This document shows, in pieces, positions 45,815-56,925 of a DNA stretch of 64,000 bases. The notes beneath the pieces were generated by a model that saw only the letters and a program-made list of their open reading frames with translations, searched no databases and had not been told where the DNA came from. The DNA is taken from contig JASFAU010000018.1 of assembly GCA_039704465.1 (NCBI GenBank), positions 496,001-560,000 on the forward strand, given 5' to 3'. Every line of letters begins with the position of its first letter. Within the stretch, counting starts at the first letter, position 1. The stretch comes from Plasmodiophora brassicae (lineage: Eukaryota > Endomyxa > Phytomyxea > Plasmodiophorida > Plasmodiophoridae). Made by a program: the position numbers and the translations under genes.

Positions 45815-47607
45815 TCATGAGGATGATGAGGGGATCACCTGCAGGTCGTCGGCGACGGCGAACTCAGCCTCGGTCTTCGAGCGCACGTCGTCGACGGTGA
45901 CGTCGTCGTAGATCTCGACGAGCGTCAGGCCGCGGCCTCGGTCGACGTCGAACACGGCGAGGTCGGTGATGATCCGGTCCACGCAATGGCGACCGGTCAG
46001 CGGCAGGCGGCACCGTTTCAGGATCTTCGACCGCCCGTCCTTCGCCGTGTGCTCCATCGTGACGATGACGCGCGTCCCAGAGCTGACCAGGTCCATCGCG
46101 CCCCCTGCGCCGTCGTCGGGGCGTCAGCGGGCGACATGAAGACGCGCGGCGCGCCCTACCCATCCCCTTGACGAGCTTGCCGGGGATGACCCAGTTGGCC
46201 AGGTCGCCCGCCTGGCTGACCTCCATCGCGCCCAGGATGCTCACGTCAACGTGCCCGCCGCGGATCATCGCGAACGACGCCGACGAGCTGAAGATGGACG
46301 CCCCCGGCAGCGCGGTCTGCGACACGCACCGGTCAGGTGGCCATGTCGACACATCGGGGCCCCGCCTCACGTACGACGGTCTCCTTGCCGGCGTTGATCA
46401 GGTCCGGGTCGACCGCATGCTCCAGCGGGTACGGGCCCATGCCCAGCAGGCCGTTCTCGCTCTGCAGCATGATCTGGACGCCGGCCGGCACGTAGTTGCT
46501 GGCCAGCGTCGGCATGCCGATGCCCAGGTTGACCGCCATGCCGTCCTTCAGCTCCAGCGCCGCCCGCCTCACGATGCGCTCGCGGCGCCCCTGCTGCGCC
46601 TCCTTCGTCATCGTCGTCGTCCGCGTCGTACGCCGCTCGATCCGCTTGCGGACGTCGGCGTCCAGGACGATGGCGTCGACGAACACGCCCGGGACGTGGA
46701 CCCGCTCCGGAGGGATGTCGCCCAGGTCGACGATGTCCTCGACCTCGGCGATGCAGAACCGGGACGCCATCGCCACGTCCGGGTTGAAATTCATCGACGT
46801 GCCCCGGAACAGCAGGTTCCCGTACCGGTCCGCCTTCCACGCCTTCACCAGGCCAACGTCGCCCGCGATGGCCTGCCGCCAGGTCGGTCAGTCGCGCCCA
46901 TGCGGCGTCGTCGACCGTCGCCTGCCCACCCTCTGGAGCACGTACTCCTGTTCGACGGCGCGGCGCGGGTTGACGAACCGTCGCGACTCCATCGGGTCGC
47001 TGCCGATCTCGACGTCGCCGCCCCCGCCGTACCTGATGGGGAACCCGCCGTCCTGCAGGACGGTGCCGGCGCCCGTCGGCGTGTAGAACGCGGGGATCCC
47101 TGTGCGATTGGTCAGCCGGGCGGGACACGGGTGTCGAGGGGGGGTGCGTCCTGACCGGCGCCTGCGGCACGAAGCGCCTCCGCCAGGGTCCCCTGGGGCA
47201 CCAGCTGGACGGACAGCTCGCCTGCCAGGTACTGCCGCTCGAACTCGGCGTTCTCGCCGACGTACGACCTGTCGCGTTCGGTCAGCGGCGGGCGGGGGCC
47301 GGGCGCATCGGCCACGAACCGACGCGATCATGGTCCTGATCTTTCGCGACCGGAGCAGGACGCCGAGGCCCCAGTCGTCGACGCCGCAGTTGTTGCTGAC
47401 GACGGTCAGGTCGCGAACGTCGTCGCGGGCGTTGATCGCGTCGATGCAACGCATCGGGATGCCGCAGATGCCGAACCCGCCGACCAGGATCGTCATCGCC
47501 GATCGCAACCCGGCCGCCTGCAACGCCGCCTCGGCGGACGGGAACACCTTCTTCGTCCGCCTGGCCGCCGACGCGGACAGCCATCGTCGACCGAGAAGCG
47601 TCGTCAT
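45815..47607 (-). CDS. OXCT1: Succinyl-CoA:3-ketoacid CoA-transferase (SCOT), mitochondrial
   Basis: Moves CoA from succinyl-CoA to acetoacetate in ketone-body use. ATG 47607 starts an Arg/Ser-rich mitochondrial presequence ([17 protein letters not shown]). The alpha-type half has [21 protein letters not shown] and [17 protein letters not shown]. After an intron come [20 protein letters not shown] and [17 protein letters not shown], then [15 protein letters not shown], and [20 protein letters not shown]. The beta-type half has [19 protein letters not shown] and [13 protein letters not shown], whose Glu is the catalytic residue that carries CoA. The C-terminus includes [12 protein letters not shown] and [14 protein letters not shown], ending VIPSSSS at about 45815. 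Animal enzymes share the fused two-domain form. At least three introns. Confidence 0.9.
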
Positions 47608-47803
47608 CCCTGGACCCGCCTCGACCGTTACAGAAGGTTCCCTCTGAGGCCCGTCCCGAGGAGGACGAGCCACAGGCACAGGCACAGTCGCCTCCACGCG
47701 CGTGGACCGAGCAACGTCGCTACAGGACAGGGGAACCGGACGATGGATAGGAGACGGGAAGAAGATGAATATTACGGTAGGCGCAGCATGTACCGACGCG
47801 TCG

Positions 47804-50800
47804 TCAGGGTCGCCTGCGGTCAGCGGCGAGGTTCTCGACCTTGTAGAACGAGTTGAAGTTGAGGCCGGAGAGCACGCTGCCGACTGTGGACCGAAGGTAA
47901 GTCGCGGGCCGGTCGACCAGGTCGATAGGGGGGAGGGATGTTTACGTGACGAGTTCGACCCGGCATGTAGCACAACCTGGTTGAGCAGCGTGAGAAGGAA
48001 GCGATGCGCTAGGCGAAAGTCGTGTTCGATATCGTCCAGTCTTGCCGAGCACTGTATGGGCCCAATGAGAACCGCGGGTCGGGACCGATCGCAGTCGACG
48101 TGTACCTCGTCGACATCGCCATGCGCGGACACGTTCGCGAAGCCGTGCATCCATTCGCGAACGCGACCGGCCAGCACGAGTATGGAACGCACGTGGTCCA
48201 GAACGACTCGCGTCCTTTCGTGAAGCAGCAAGTCTCGCAGCAGACCTTGCAGGGACGCCGAGTGCAAACGCTCGATGCGACCTGGTCGGAATGAGACGCG
48301 GCAAGCATTGAATCGCGCCCACCTACAAATGCTGCCAGCGGCCTGGACCTGGCTCATGAAATCTACGACAGCACCGTCAGAGACACAATACTTTGTCATG
48401 CGGTGGCCGGCCTGCCCTGGGACGCGTGGTTCAGAATGCCGGATACCATGTACGCGTTCAGGTTGTTGACAAAGTGCACGATCTCGAACTTCAGGTGCAT
48501 GAAGCGCTTCAGGAGGCGCCGTCTGCTGAACGGTGCCGTGGAGAAACGTCGACACGCGCCGGCCGTGTCCTTCATCAACGCCTCCAGAGTCTGCTTCGCG
48601 CACCGAATTTCAACCAGCAGACCGAATATTGCATTGTAGTGCTTCAGGTGCTCATCTGTAATCGCGACCGATAATGGAAACTCGACCTGTGCGGCGCGTC
48701 AGCAACCGGCGTGCTATGGGAAGCGCGACGGGACCGACGTTGACGTGAATCCCGGGCACGTTTGCTTCGTTGCCCGAGACCGTCATGTCGTCGACATCAA
48801 CACCATCGTCGGCATGAGCATATCGGAGCACTCGTGTGAGTTCATCGCCGTCCACAGCACCTGTTGACGACATCTGACGTGCGTACTCGCCAATGAAGTC
48901 CACGAATCGATGGCCATGCGTCATGAAGAAGCACGAACGCAGCTGGTTGAACTGGTGTCCTCTGTGGAACAAGGTGGTCGTTGACGAGCGCTACCGACAG
49001 GGATCGCAGGCACAGACGTACAGGTTGCAACTCGAAATAAAGTGCCTGACGACAAAGGCGTCGACAGAGCGGAACCGCTCCAGGCACGGCACCAGAATGG
49101 CTTCCTTCATCACCGTCTCGAACGGCACGGCATATAGACCTGGCGTTATTGCCCGATCGGTTGGTGAGCAATCGCACATTTGGACGTACACGCCCCCCTT
49201 ACTGTTAGCAGCGCTTTGCATGCGACTCAGGAACTTGCCATATATGTCTCCCGTTTTCGACAGATTGGCGAATGCCTGCACAGACTGTAGCACATGGGCA
49301 CATGTGATCCGCAAGTGTCGGCACAATACGACCATACCTGTTTGCATTGTTGCAGCAAGGATATTGATCGGCAAGATTCAATCAGGTGCTCAGAAAGCGG
49401 CCGCAGGAACACGGGGACGCATTCTGGGCTTCGCATCGAATACTGCATCCATCGACCGCGATTAGACGTGTCCCGTCTGAATAAAGAGCGAGTTAGAATT
49501 CATTTCCTTGAACCCGTCAAACGCGTTCGGACACGACGTTAGACAAGAGCGCCACCATAAACTGAGGTTCGCGCCTCAAGGGAATCGACCCCAATTCGAT
49601 GACGTGTTGCAGCGTCTGAACGTACGGTTTGCATCCACACAGCAGAAGCTGAAACAACAGTTCGGACAGCCGAAGGTTGCCAGATGCGACCGCGGTACAT
49701 AAACCGTCATACAGCGCGGTCAGCAACGACGCGCATCGAAACGCCTCTTCGCCACCTGGGCAACCAAATCAATCAAAGCGCCAGTTACAAACCACGTGTA
49801 TGGCACCTTTGAGCGGTCCGATGAACGGATGCAGTATCTTAGACAGCGGCATGGCGGTAATAAGGATCGGCTCCACGAGTAAATGCAGATCATGAAACGT
49901 CTCTAATCCGCAGGGTCAATTGGGCAGGAGGGGGACCTACTGATCGCAACCGACTGGGTCTGGATGGAGACTTGAGTAACGACTTCAGAAGTGCCGAGTT
50001 CTCCATATGGATGTCGGAAACGGCGCTGGCAATGGCTTGCAGCGATGGCTCCGTATGCGAATTGACGCAGCGTGCAACGAAGGTCGCCATGGTCAACGAT
50101 GCGTTTGCCATACAGCAGAACCGATCCATGAACTGCTCGAAGGCGTCGCTAGAAACGCCTCCGACAGATATCACGCGTCGCACAGAAAACTGAACATTGT
50201 GGCTAAGGCGCTTATCCAAACTGAACCCCTGAACGAATCGAACCTTGCCGGATGACAGGGGGAACATGTCGCTCTCTACTCCGTTCAGCATGTGGGCTAT
50301 TGCCGTTCAGATTCTTGATAAACATGCCGGTTAAGAGCAGCTTACGTACCAACTCGGCGGATAATAGACGGTACCGTCCATTCGGGAGCCTCTTCAGTGC
50401 GATATTGCTCAGTAGGATACGTTTTCCTGTGGACCACGTTCAATGTCTCCAAAGGCAGAGGGGAACCGCTCCTGACCTAGCAGCAGCAGCAGCAGCACCA
50501 CCACCACCAGCTCGGCGTTCATCAAGCACCTTCAGAACGAAGTCGGCAAACGGGCTGGAACTGGTTGAGGGAAGCGACTTCGCGTCCAGCCCAGACATCT
50601 GAGCATCCTTAAAGCCTTGTTTGGTCCGCAGACGTCCACGAAGCCTGTTCATCGTCTCACCAGACGTCGTGTCAACACCTTCCCCATCTTGGTCTTCTTC
50701 CGAACTGGACGCACAACAGACATCGAATTCGACGTGCCACCCGTCATCAAGATCCAGCGCCTTCAACGCCGATCTGATATCGCCTTCATCGGCGGATGCC

Positions 50801-51360
50801 GTCGGCCCAGTTCCAGGAGATAACGCCGCCGCGTGCCAAGTTGGATCCATTGTTGGGGAATTTGCCAGACAGCACAGTATTCGAAGCACGTCGTAGGATG
50901 TTTCCTGCGACAATGACACTGTCAGCGATATCGTAGCAGGTGGCAGACAGCGCGTTCACGTTTGGCGACGCGTCCAGGTATCGCCTTGAAAGTACGGTAA
51001 GGGCATCAGCGCGTCCTCGATGGCCACTGATGATGAACTTTTCGACAAGCCTGCCCAGAGCGACTTCAGCCAGATCATGGCATATGTGAATATTCGTTCA
51101 TACCCTGTGAGCTCACGTTCGACGGCCTGGGTGTCCGTCGACAGGAACTGGTGGTTGGCGAACGTCTTCAGAGCATACCGGACCTAACGATGCCCGATAT
51201 GATTATCGACACAGCTTTGTCGTGTGGTTACGTAACGAACCCCATCCGATGTCGCCATTGAGGACCCATCGAGGCGTTCCACCAGCCTGATGGTCAGCGG
51301 GCGAACGGTCAGCGCCTGGGCCGCCATCGACGTACGGGGACGACTGCGCGCACGCGGCAT
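47804..51360 (-). CDS. Gamma-tubulin complex component, GCP5/6-like
   Basis: Part of the microtubule-nucleating gamma-tubulin complex. ATG 51360 begins a poorly conserved N-terminus; spliced exons give RYALKTFANHQFLST, then GRLVEKFIISGHRGRADALT. Low-complexity sequence follows (Gly/Ala run near 50490). The GRIP1 part includes LYDGLCTAVASGNLRLSELL, then LLCGCKPYVQTLQHVI (about 49690-49610), and FETVMKEAILVPCLERFRS (about 49110). The GRIP2 part has FMTHGHRFVDFIGEYARQM (about 48910), HLKFEIVHFVNNLNAYMVSG (48500), and LLRDLLLHERTR. The family-typical C-terminus GLNFNSFYKVENL comes just before TGA 47804. Divergence and the long N-terminal part favour GCP5 or GCP6 over GCP2-4. Exon borders are only partly resolved. 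Confidence 0.72.
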
Positions 51361-51537
51361 TGTTCGGCAGCGACCATAGCGCGTTCGTGTTGAATCGAAC
51401 GTCCTGCTGGACAAGTGTACAAAATGATTTGATGGGACTATAGAATTGGCAAGTTGTTGGCGAGTCAGTGCTTCGCGGGTACCACAGAGCGAATTCCGGT
51501 CATGAGTGCGAAGCAGGGCCCAGCCCGACGGACCATG

Positions 51538-51622
51538 CCTGCGTGGCTCAGTTGGTAGTAGCGTAGGTCTCATATCCAATGAGTTATCCTGAGGTCGCAA
51601 GTTCGAGCCTTGCCGCAGGCAA
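51538..51622 (+). tRNA. tRNA-Met(CAT), elongator type, with 11-nt intron
   Basis: Acceptor stem GCCTGCG (51538-51544) pairs with CGCAGGC (51615-51621), discriminator A. The anticodon CAT is at 51572-51574. An intron of about 11 nt (51576-51586) sits after position 37, the normal place. T arm GCAAGTTCGAGCCTTGC. The U31/U39 mismatch in the anticodon stem is also seen in animal elongator tRNA-Met. No T run follows, and the next tRNA starts 9 bp on. Confidence 0.9.
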
Positions 51623-51631
51623 TACGTTCCG

Positions 51632-51704
51632 GCCGTGTAGTGTAGGTGGCTATCACGACAGACTCTGAATCTGTAGACCAGGGTTCGACTCCCTGCGTGG
51701 CCTT
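51632..51704 (+). tRNA. tRNA-Gln(CTG)
   Basis: Acceptor GGCCGTG (51632-51638) pairs with CGTGGCC (51697-51703) with two G-U pairs. Anticodon loop CTCTGAA with CTG at 51666-51668, stem CAGA/TCTG. T arm CAGGGTTCGACTCCCTG. 73 nt, no intron. Confidence 0.93.
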
Positions 51705-51713
51705 AGTTCTGCT

Positions 51714-51718
51714 TTTTG
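51714..51718 (+). terminator. RNA polymerase III terminator for the tRNA pair
   Basis: TTTTT ten bases after the end of tRNA-Gln. No T run of four or more lies between the two tRNA genes, so one transcript may cover both. Confidence 0.6.
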
Positions 51719-51749
51719 AAAAGGTTATCCCTTGTTGAAATTTTATGTG

Positions 51750-52309
51750 ATGACGATGCGGAGCCGCTTCACCCTGACCGTGACACGGACGGTGGAACAG
51801 TTCCTCACGGGTGATGAACTGGTGATGGTAAAGCCGCAGGGTCAGACGCAAGAGCAGGCCGGAGTCTTTACAAAGCTCATGGTTACATTATACCTACAGC
51901 AATTCTGTCATAGCCATCCAATTCAGGATTCTACGTGTCTTGTGCCCTCAAATGCCCAGTGCACACTGCTCGGAAGGGAGACAGCCGGTCACTTATGGTT
52001 CGCACTGCTCCCACAGTCTCAATTATTAGCCGACCTGAAACACAAGTGTCAGTTGCGACGCTGCCGGTCGTGATTCCTGCGGCCGAAAAGGTGGCATTCA
52101 CGCGCCATCCACGGAAACCGCGGCGGCCTCGGGGCTCGGGCCGACGGTGCCTGTACCTACCGGTCCGGCTGCCCGCTTTGCCGGTAGTAATAGTATGCGT
52201 CACGTACTGGCGGCTGCATTTACGGCCGCTTCGGACTTTTTGGCAAGCGGCACAAGCGAGTGGGGCGTCTTCACTGCCGCAGCGTGACCGTTCAAGTGCG
52301 TCGAGTACG
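51750..52309 (+). CDS. Possible hypothetical protein between tRNA-Gln and ATG8
   Basis: Weak call. ATG 51750 reads TMRSRFTLTVTRTVEQFLTG. A plausible intron (about 51840-51926) joins to GFYVSCALKCPVHTARKGD, then SIISRPETQVSVATLPVVIP and a hydrophobic stretch (LPALPVVIVCVTYW). Beta-strand-like patterning across the join supports coding. No stop was found before the ATG8 start, the end coordinate is arbitrary, and no family was recognised. Confidence 0.25.
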
Positions 52310-52780
<471 letters not shown>

Positions 52781-52968
52781 TGAGTGCATCATCTCCCCCA
52801 ACCTGCACAAAGGCTACCAGTAGCGGCGCGTTGTCTTCGACCAGCTAATAAACTAAGTGTTGTCGAGTCCAGAGCACATTCAGCATTCGCCTGCGTGTTG
52901 GTGTGCCGCGTGCGCCCCCGTCTGTAGGTCGGTCGGAAGGTATAATTAGCGTATTGGCGAGTCGAACG

Positions 52969-54858
52969 ATGACGGCGGTGGAGTGCTGGGAGTCGGTCGA
53001 CGTTGAGACGCTGATGTGGCGCAACGTGACCCTGCTGGGGTTCGACGCCGCCGATGCGTTCAAGCGGTACCCGGGCGCGTCGTTCGGCCCGGACATGTTC
53101 CGCAAGAGCAACCCGAAAGGGCTGATCGTCATCACACACTTCCTGTTCACGAGGAAAGACCCGGCGCAGGCCCGCATTGTGAGCCCTTCGTCGTTGATCG
53201 CTGCACGACGACGACTGTGGACGTGACCTTCTGCCAGGATTTCGCACACGTCTGGCCGGTCATGGGCCGCGACCAGGATTACGAGTTCCGGACGGTCGTT
53301 CTCTACAATCTGCTGCACGCCCTGGAACTCTCCGACCAGCTTCCCAGAGGGACAACGTTGAAATCGCATTTAACGCAAGCGTTCGGGCCAAGGTTTGCCC
53401 ACAGGAATGGCCGCCTATCGCGAATTGCTCAACGTCGTACGCGCTGTAGAGTGTGCAATGTCGTCTGGCACCTGTCGTCTCATGTCCTCGAGCATGTGTT
53501 CCGGTCGGAGCATCCTCAGCTCTACGCCGACATGGTGTTCGGACTGCCCGACCCGAAGACGATTCCAGGGCATCTGCTCGCAGCGCATGACGCCGCTCTG
53601 CAGGTTGCACCAGTTGGCAGCGGAGACGCAAACCGTACTAACGTGGACGTGCAGGATCGTGTCCGCGTTCAAATCGCATTGCTGCAACGAGCGCTTCACG
53701 AGCGGGTGAACACTGATACGCATCTTCAGTCATTAATCGACAAGATAGCGGACGAGTACAGGCAACAACACAGCCGCCAGGTAGGGGATCGCCGTCAATT
53801 GATAGTGTCAATGCTGACCCGAGACTAGGGTGAGGTGGAGGACGCGTATCGGAGATCAACTCGGGAAAACGATGCTGAAGCGTTCACCGAGATTGCAAAC
53901 GTGCACCGCGTCAAGAAGGTCGAGTTGTTGCAGTCTGCATGGAGTCGCATCCTGGAACTTCTTCGGGAAATGAGAACCTACAGGGGTATGCTGGGCAACC
54001 AATCAGGGCCCTCCGCCTCTGACTGGCGTTGCTCGCAGACGAAATCGAGCGTGTTACGACAACCGATGGCGTCGAAGTGTCGCGACGCTTGGACGGCCAT
54101 GATCTCGTTGCAGGTGCACATGTGAACCTCGTCGATCTGATCGACTCGTTCTCGGAGACGCTTGAATCCCTGCAACGTTCGGTCGATTTGCCAAACGGGC
54201 TGGACGAGATCCATGTACACAACCCGCCGTTCATCAGAAATGGCATGAGCACTCATAGCGTTGTAGGAGAAACGATCATGGTCCAGTAAATGTGCCCACG
54301 TCGAGTCAAATCGGCTCAAGAGCATGCGCGAGCTTGTCGACTCGCTCGGTCACCTTGTTCCTGTCGTTCAAAGTTCGGTTAACGATTTGCGCCAACAGGT
54401 TCGTTGCACAGTTGCGCACGTCGTTTGCGAAACCTAAGAAGGACACAGGTGTCGCACGGCGCATCGGAAGGGCCTGTTAATTCCTTGAACATGTCACCTC
54501 AAGCTCCGAAAATGAGCCTTGTCCCTCCTACGCCAATGCTGCCTGCACAGGCACTGTTTCGTCAGAGTCGGCCGTCAACCCCATCCTCGGTTGGTCGTTT
54601 GCTGTCGTTGCTCGTGCGTGTCCCCTGACTCGTGGTGTGCGCAGGTTCTGTCCAAGCCACCAGTGCCCATGTTTCAGAGTAAGAGCGCGGGGTGGAAGAG
54701 GCCGCTGTCGATCGGTAACCACTGTCGTTTTAGCATCAGGCGTTTCTGCTGCCATGAGAACCGCAAACAAACCGCCACCATCGCCTGCCCCGCTACATGT
54801 ACGTTTGTCAGGGACGCCTTCGGTCACATCATCTGGATTCATGGGGCACTGTAGTTGA
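52969..54858 (+). CDS. HAUS6: Augmin complex subunit HAUS6
   Basis: Augmin recruits gamma-tubulin to existing microtubules in the spindle. ATG 52969; the conserved N-terminal domain reads NVTLLGFDAADAFKRYPGAS, then FGPDMFRKSNPKGLIVITHF, a close match to the FAM29/HAUS6 signature. An intron from about 53178 leads to FAHVWPVMGRDQDYEF and then QAFGPRF...VVWHLSSHVLEHV. Long helical exons follow, joined through introns with CTGAC branch points (53781-53829; about 53983-54038; 54287-54320). The tail, from about 54450, is Pro/Ser-rich (SLVPPTPMLPAQALF, NKPPPSPAPLHV), ending at TGA 54858. The tail joins are inferred from frame and splice signals only. Presence with a gamma-tubulin complex protein 1.6 kb away fits one pathway but need not be functional linkage. 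Confidence 0.85.
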
Positions 54859-54945
54859 AATCCATGCAGAAACGGCGGCTGAGCTTCGGTACGGGGCAGC
54901 GCCCGTCATGATTGAACAGAACGTGATAAATCTATCCAATTGTGA
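54855..54945 (+). repeat. Imperfect direct repeat, copy 1 (upstream of the intronless gene)
   Basis: Shares CATGCAGAAA, CGGCGG, GCTTCGG/ACTTCGG, TTGAACAG and TGATAAAT-TATCCAA in the same order with 56850-56925. Spacing differs by a few bases. Copy 2 lies on the same strand after the intronless gene. Confidence 0.6.
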
Positions 54946-55087
54946 CTCTGCGCCGGGCCCGCCATGTGGCCTTCGACATCACAGCGCGGCTGACGTCTGT
55001 GTCCTAAAACAGGCACTGCCCCCCCCCCCCTTTCTTGTGTTGAACAGCGAAATCAGATTCGGGGTGCCAACTGCGTCGAGTCCGTCG

Positions 55088-56599
55088 ATGGGCCCTGCGA
55101 TGGACGCGAAGCTGCTGTGCAGTCAGGAGCACATGGCGCGTCACAACCTGTCGCTGGACGGGAGGGGGAGTTTACGTGCGAACGGGCGCCCCGTCGAACG
55201 GGACCTTCGGGCAGTGCTGTTCAAGCCTACCAAGGCCAAGATGCTGAAGGGGCTGTCGCTGATGCCGACTGCTGCCGGGCACAAGAAGACGGGGACTAAG
55301 GCGGAGATCGAATCACGGTTCTGGGAGGCGGTCGGTCGCATGGATCCCGATTCGCCCCTGCTGGACGTCATCGCAGTCGTGATGCGCGAAGGCGTTCGAC
55401 CGAACCTGAAGGACTGGTACAAGACGCATCTGGCATTGTACGGCGTTAGCTTCAAGGATTCATCGACGCTGGAAACGCTAAGGACCAGGCTCGAGAAAGC
55501 GTGCCTGGCCGGTGTCACAGACCGAAACGCCGGCAACATCGCAAAGATTGTCGATGCCCTGAAGCAGAAGGAGGCCGACGAGGCGAGGAAGGCGGAAGAA
55601 GAGCGCGTGGCGCGTAACGATTCGCACTGGGTGCACCGATGGAAAGAGCCAGGCGGGTACAGCCAGATGGTCTACTGTGATGCATCGCGGTACACGCCAG
55701 GAAAGTTGATGGCTGAGCTGTCCGGCGTGCTGGCGACAACGCCAGACCCGTTTGTCCTTCGCAACGTCGCTGCGAAACACGTTCCAGGTGTCATCCAGGA
55801 AGCGGGTCAGTTCGGGTGGATGTGCGCTCAATGCCGAAGCGAAGATGAGAATTTCGTCCACGTTATCGTGGCGCTGGCTGGACGTGATGGCGACGTCGAT
55901 GCTGTGAAGAACGACGTAGAACGGCAGACCAAGAAGGTTCGTGCCGAACGCAAGCGGAAGCGGGACGAAGAAGAGCAGGAGGAGAGGGAGCTGGAGGAGC
56001 GTCGTCTGCAGCAGCAACGGGAGCGACAGCGCAGGTTCGAGAATGAACTTGCGGCCATTCGGCAAGATGTGCTGGCCAGCGGTCGTTGGAACCCACGCGG
56101 GACCTGGCGCGTCACATGCCCCGAAGCCGACAATTACTCTGGCGCCCGAGATGACGGGTACGCTTCCTATTATGATGTGGGATCGACGAAACGGTTCCGT
56201 GATGACGATGACGGGAGCGCTGGCATGCCCTACGAGTTCGAAATTTCGGGCTCGGATAACCTGTGGGTGGAGTTCGACCTCGGGTTCTTGGAAGGCCACA
56301 TGAAGCTGACTCCCAAGTCGCGAGGCAAGCGTGAAAAGGATCGCACGTACACGATACGATGGGGCGCCAGAGAGACGGGAACCGGGGAGATGATCTTCGG
56401 GAAGGACCACATCGGGGAGATGACGTTCGCCGATGGCGGCGCGTCCGTTCATGGGTGGATGAATGGCGCATACGGCAAGTTGGAATTCACGGGGGCCCTC
56501 TGGGAGCCCAACCCGGGCAACAAGCGTGACCTCGACGACGATTTCAGTCAGTACAATCACCGGAACTACGAGGCCGAGAACCGCGCTCGATGGCATTAG
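55088..56599 (+). CDS. Intronless protein of unknown family with SAP-like and C-terminal beta domain
   Basis: A single 503-codon frame, unusual here as nearly all other long genes are split. ATG 55088. Residues about 50-90 (AVLFKPTKAKMLKGLSLMPT, then KKTGTKAEIESRFWEAV) resemble SAP-type motifs. A charged helical region with Lys/Arg/Glu runs (RAERKRKRDEEEQEERELEE) lies at about 280-330. The C-terminal 160 residues are beta-rich (NPRGTWRVTCPEADNY, then YEFEISGSDNLWVEFDLGFL, and IGEMTFADGGASVHGWMNG), ending at TAG 56599. An imperfect direct repeat flanks the gene. A nuclear protein is suggested by basic runs. Origin by retroposition or transfer is possible but base use looks like the neighbours'. 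Confidence 0.8.
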   Translation: MGPAMDAKLLCSQEHMARHNLSLDGRGSLRANGRPVERDLRAVLFKPTKAKMLKGLSLMPTAAGHKKTGTKAEIESRFWEAVGRMDPDSPLLDVIAVVMREGVRPNLKDWYKTHLALYGVSFKDSSTLETLRTRLEKACLAGVTDRNAGNIAKIVDALKQKEADEARKAEEERVARNDSHWVHRWKEPGGYSQMVYCDASRYTPGKLMAELSGVLATTPDPFVLRNVAAKHVPGVIQEAGQFGWMCAQCRSEDENFVHVIVALAGRDGDVDAVKNDVERQTKKVRAERKRKRDEEEQEERELEERRLQQQRERQRRFENELAAIRQDVLASGRWNPRGTWRVTCPEADNYSGARDDGYASYYDVGSTKRFRDDDDGSAGMPYEFEISGSDNLWVEFDLGFLEGHMKLTPKSRGKREKDRTYTIRWGARETGTGEMIFGKDHIGEMTFADGGASVHGWMNGAYGKLEFTGALWEPNPGNKRDLDDDFSQYNHRNYEAENRARWH

Positions 56600-56849
56600 G
56601 CTGGATACCCATGCACCTGACGTCGTCGATTGCACGTGCCAGACATTTACGCAAACCTGATACACCGTTCTCATCAGTCATCTCCTCGTTTCGCTTCAGT
56701 CATAGTGGCAGGGCCGCGAGATGACGAAGAGTGGTAGGCTATGCTGAACGATCCTGATCTGTTCCGTCCGGCGGCCACCGCCATCTCCTGCTCCTCCTGT
56801 ACACGTACCGTCACCTGGGCCAGCGACACACTGCTTTGCTCCATTTGCA

Positions 56850-56925
56850 ACCCATGCAGAAAGCGGCGGTTGCACTTCGGGACAGCTTTGAACAGGACTT
56901 GATAAATTTATCCAAATATCATTTA
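56850..56925 (+). repeat. Imperfect direct repeat, copy 2 (downstream of the intronless gene)
   Basis: Partner of 54855-54945; see that entry. The end of this copy touches the last exon of the minus-strand RhoGEF, so part may be coding on that strand. Confidence 0.6.

Noticed and set aside
46888..48603. 571-codon minus-strand open frame
   Set aside because: It runs through parts of two genes in mixed frames: some stretches are real exons of the gamma-tubulin complex gene or the CoA-transferase, others lie out of frame or cross the intergenic gap. The family alignments require splitting it.
54797..55087. N-terminal 97-codon extension of the intronless gene
   Set aside because: The extra residues overlap the Pro/Ser-rich end of HAUS6 in another frame and include a C10 run; the first sensible ATG is 55088.
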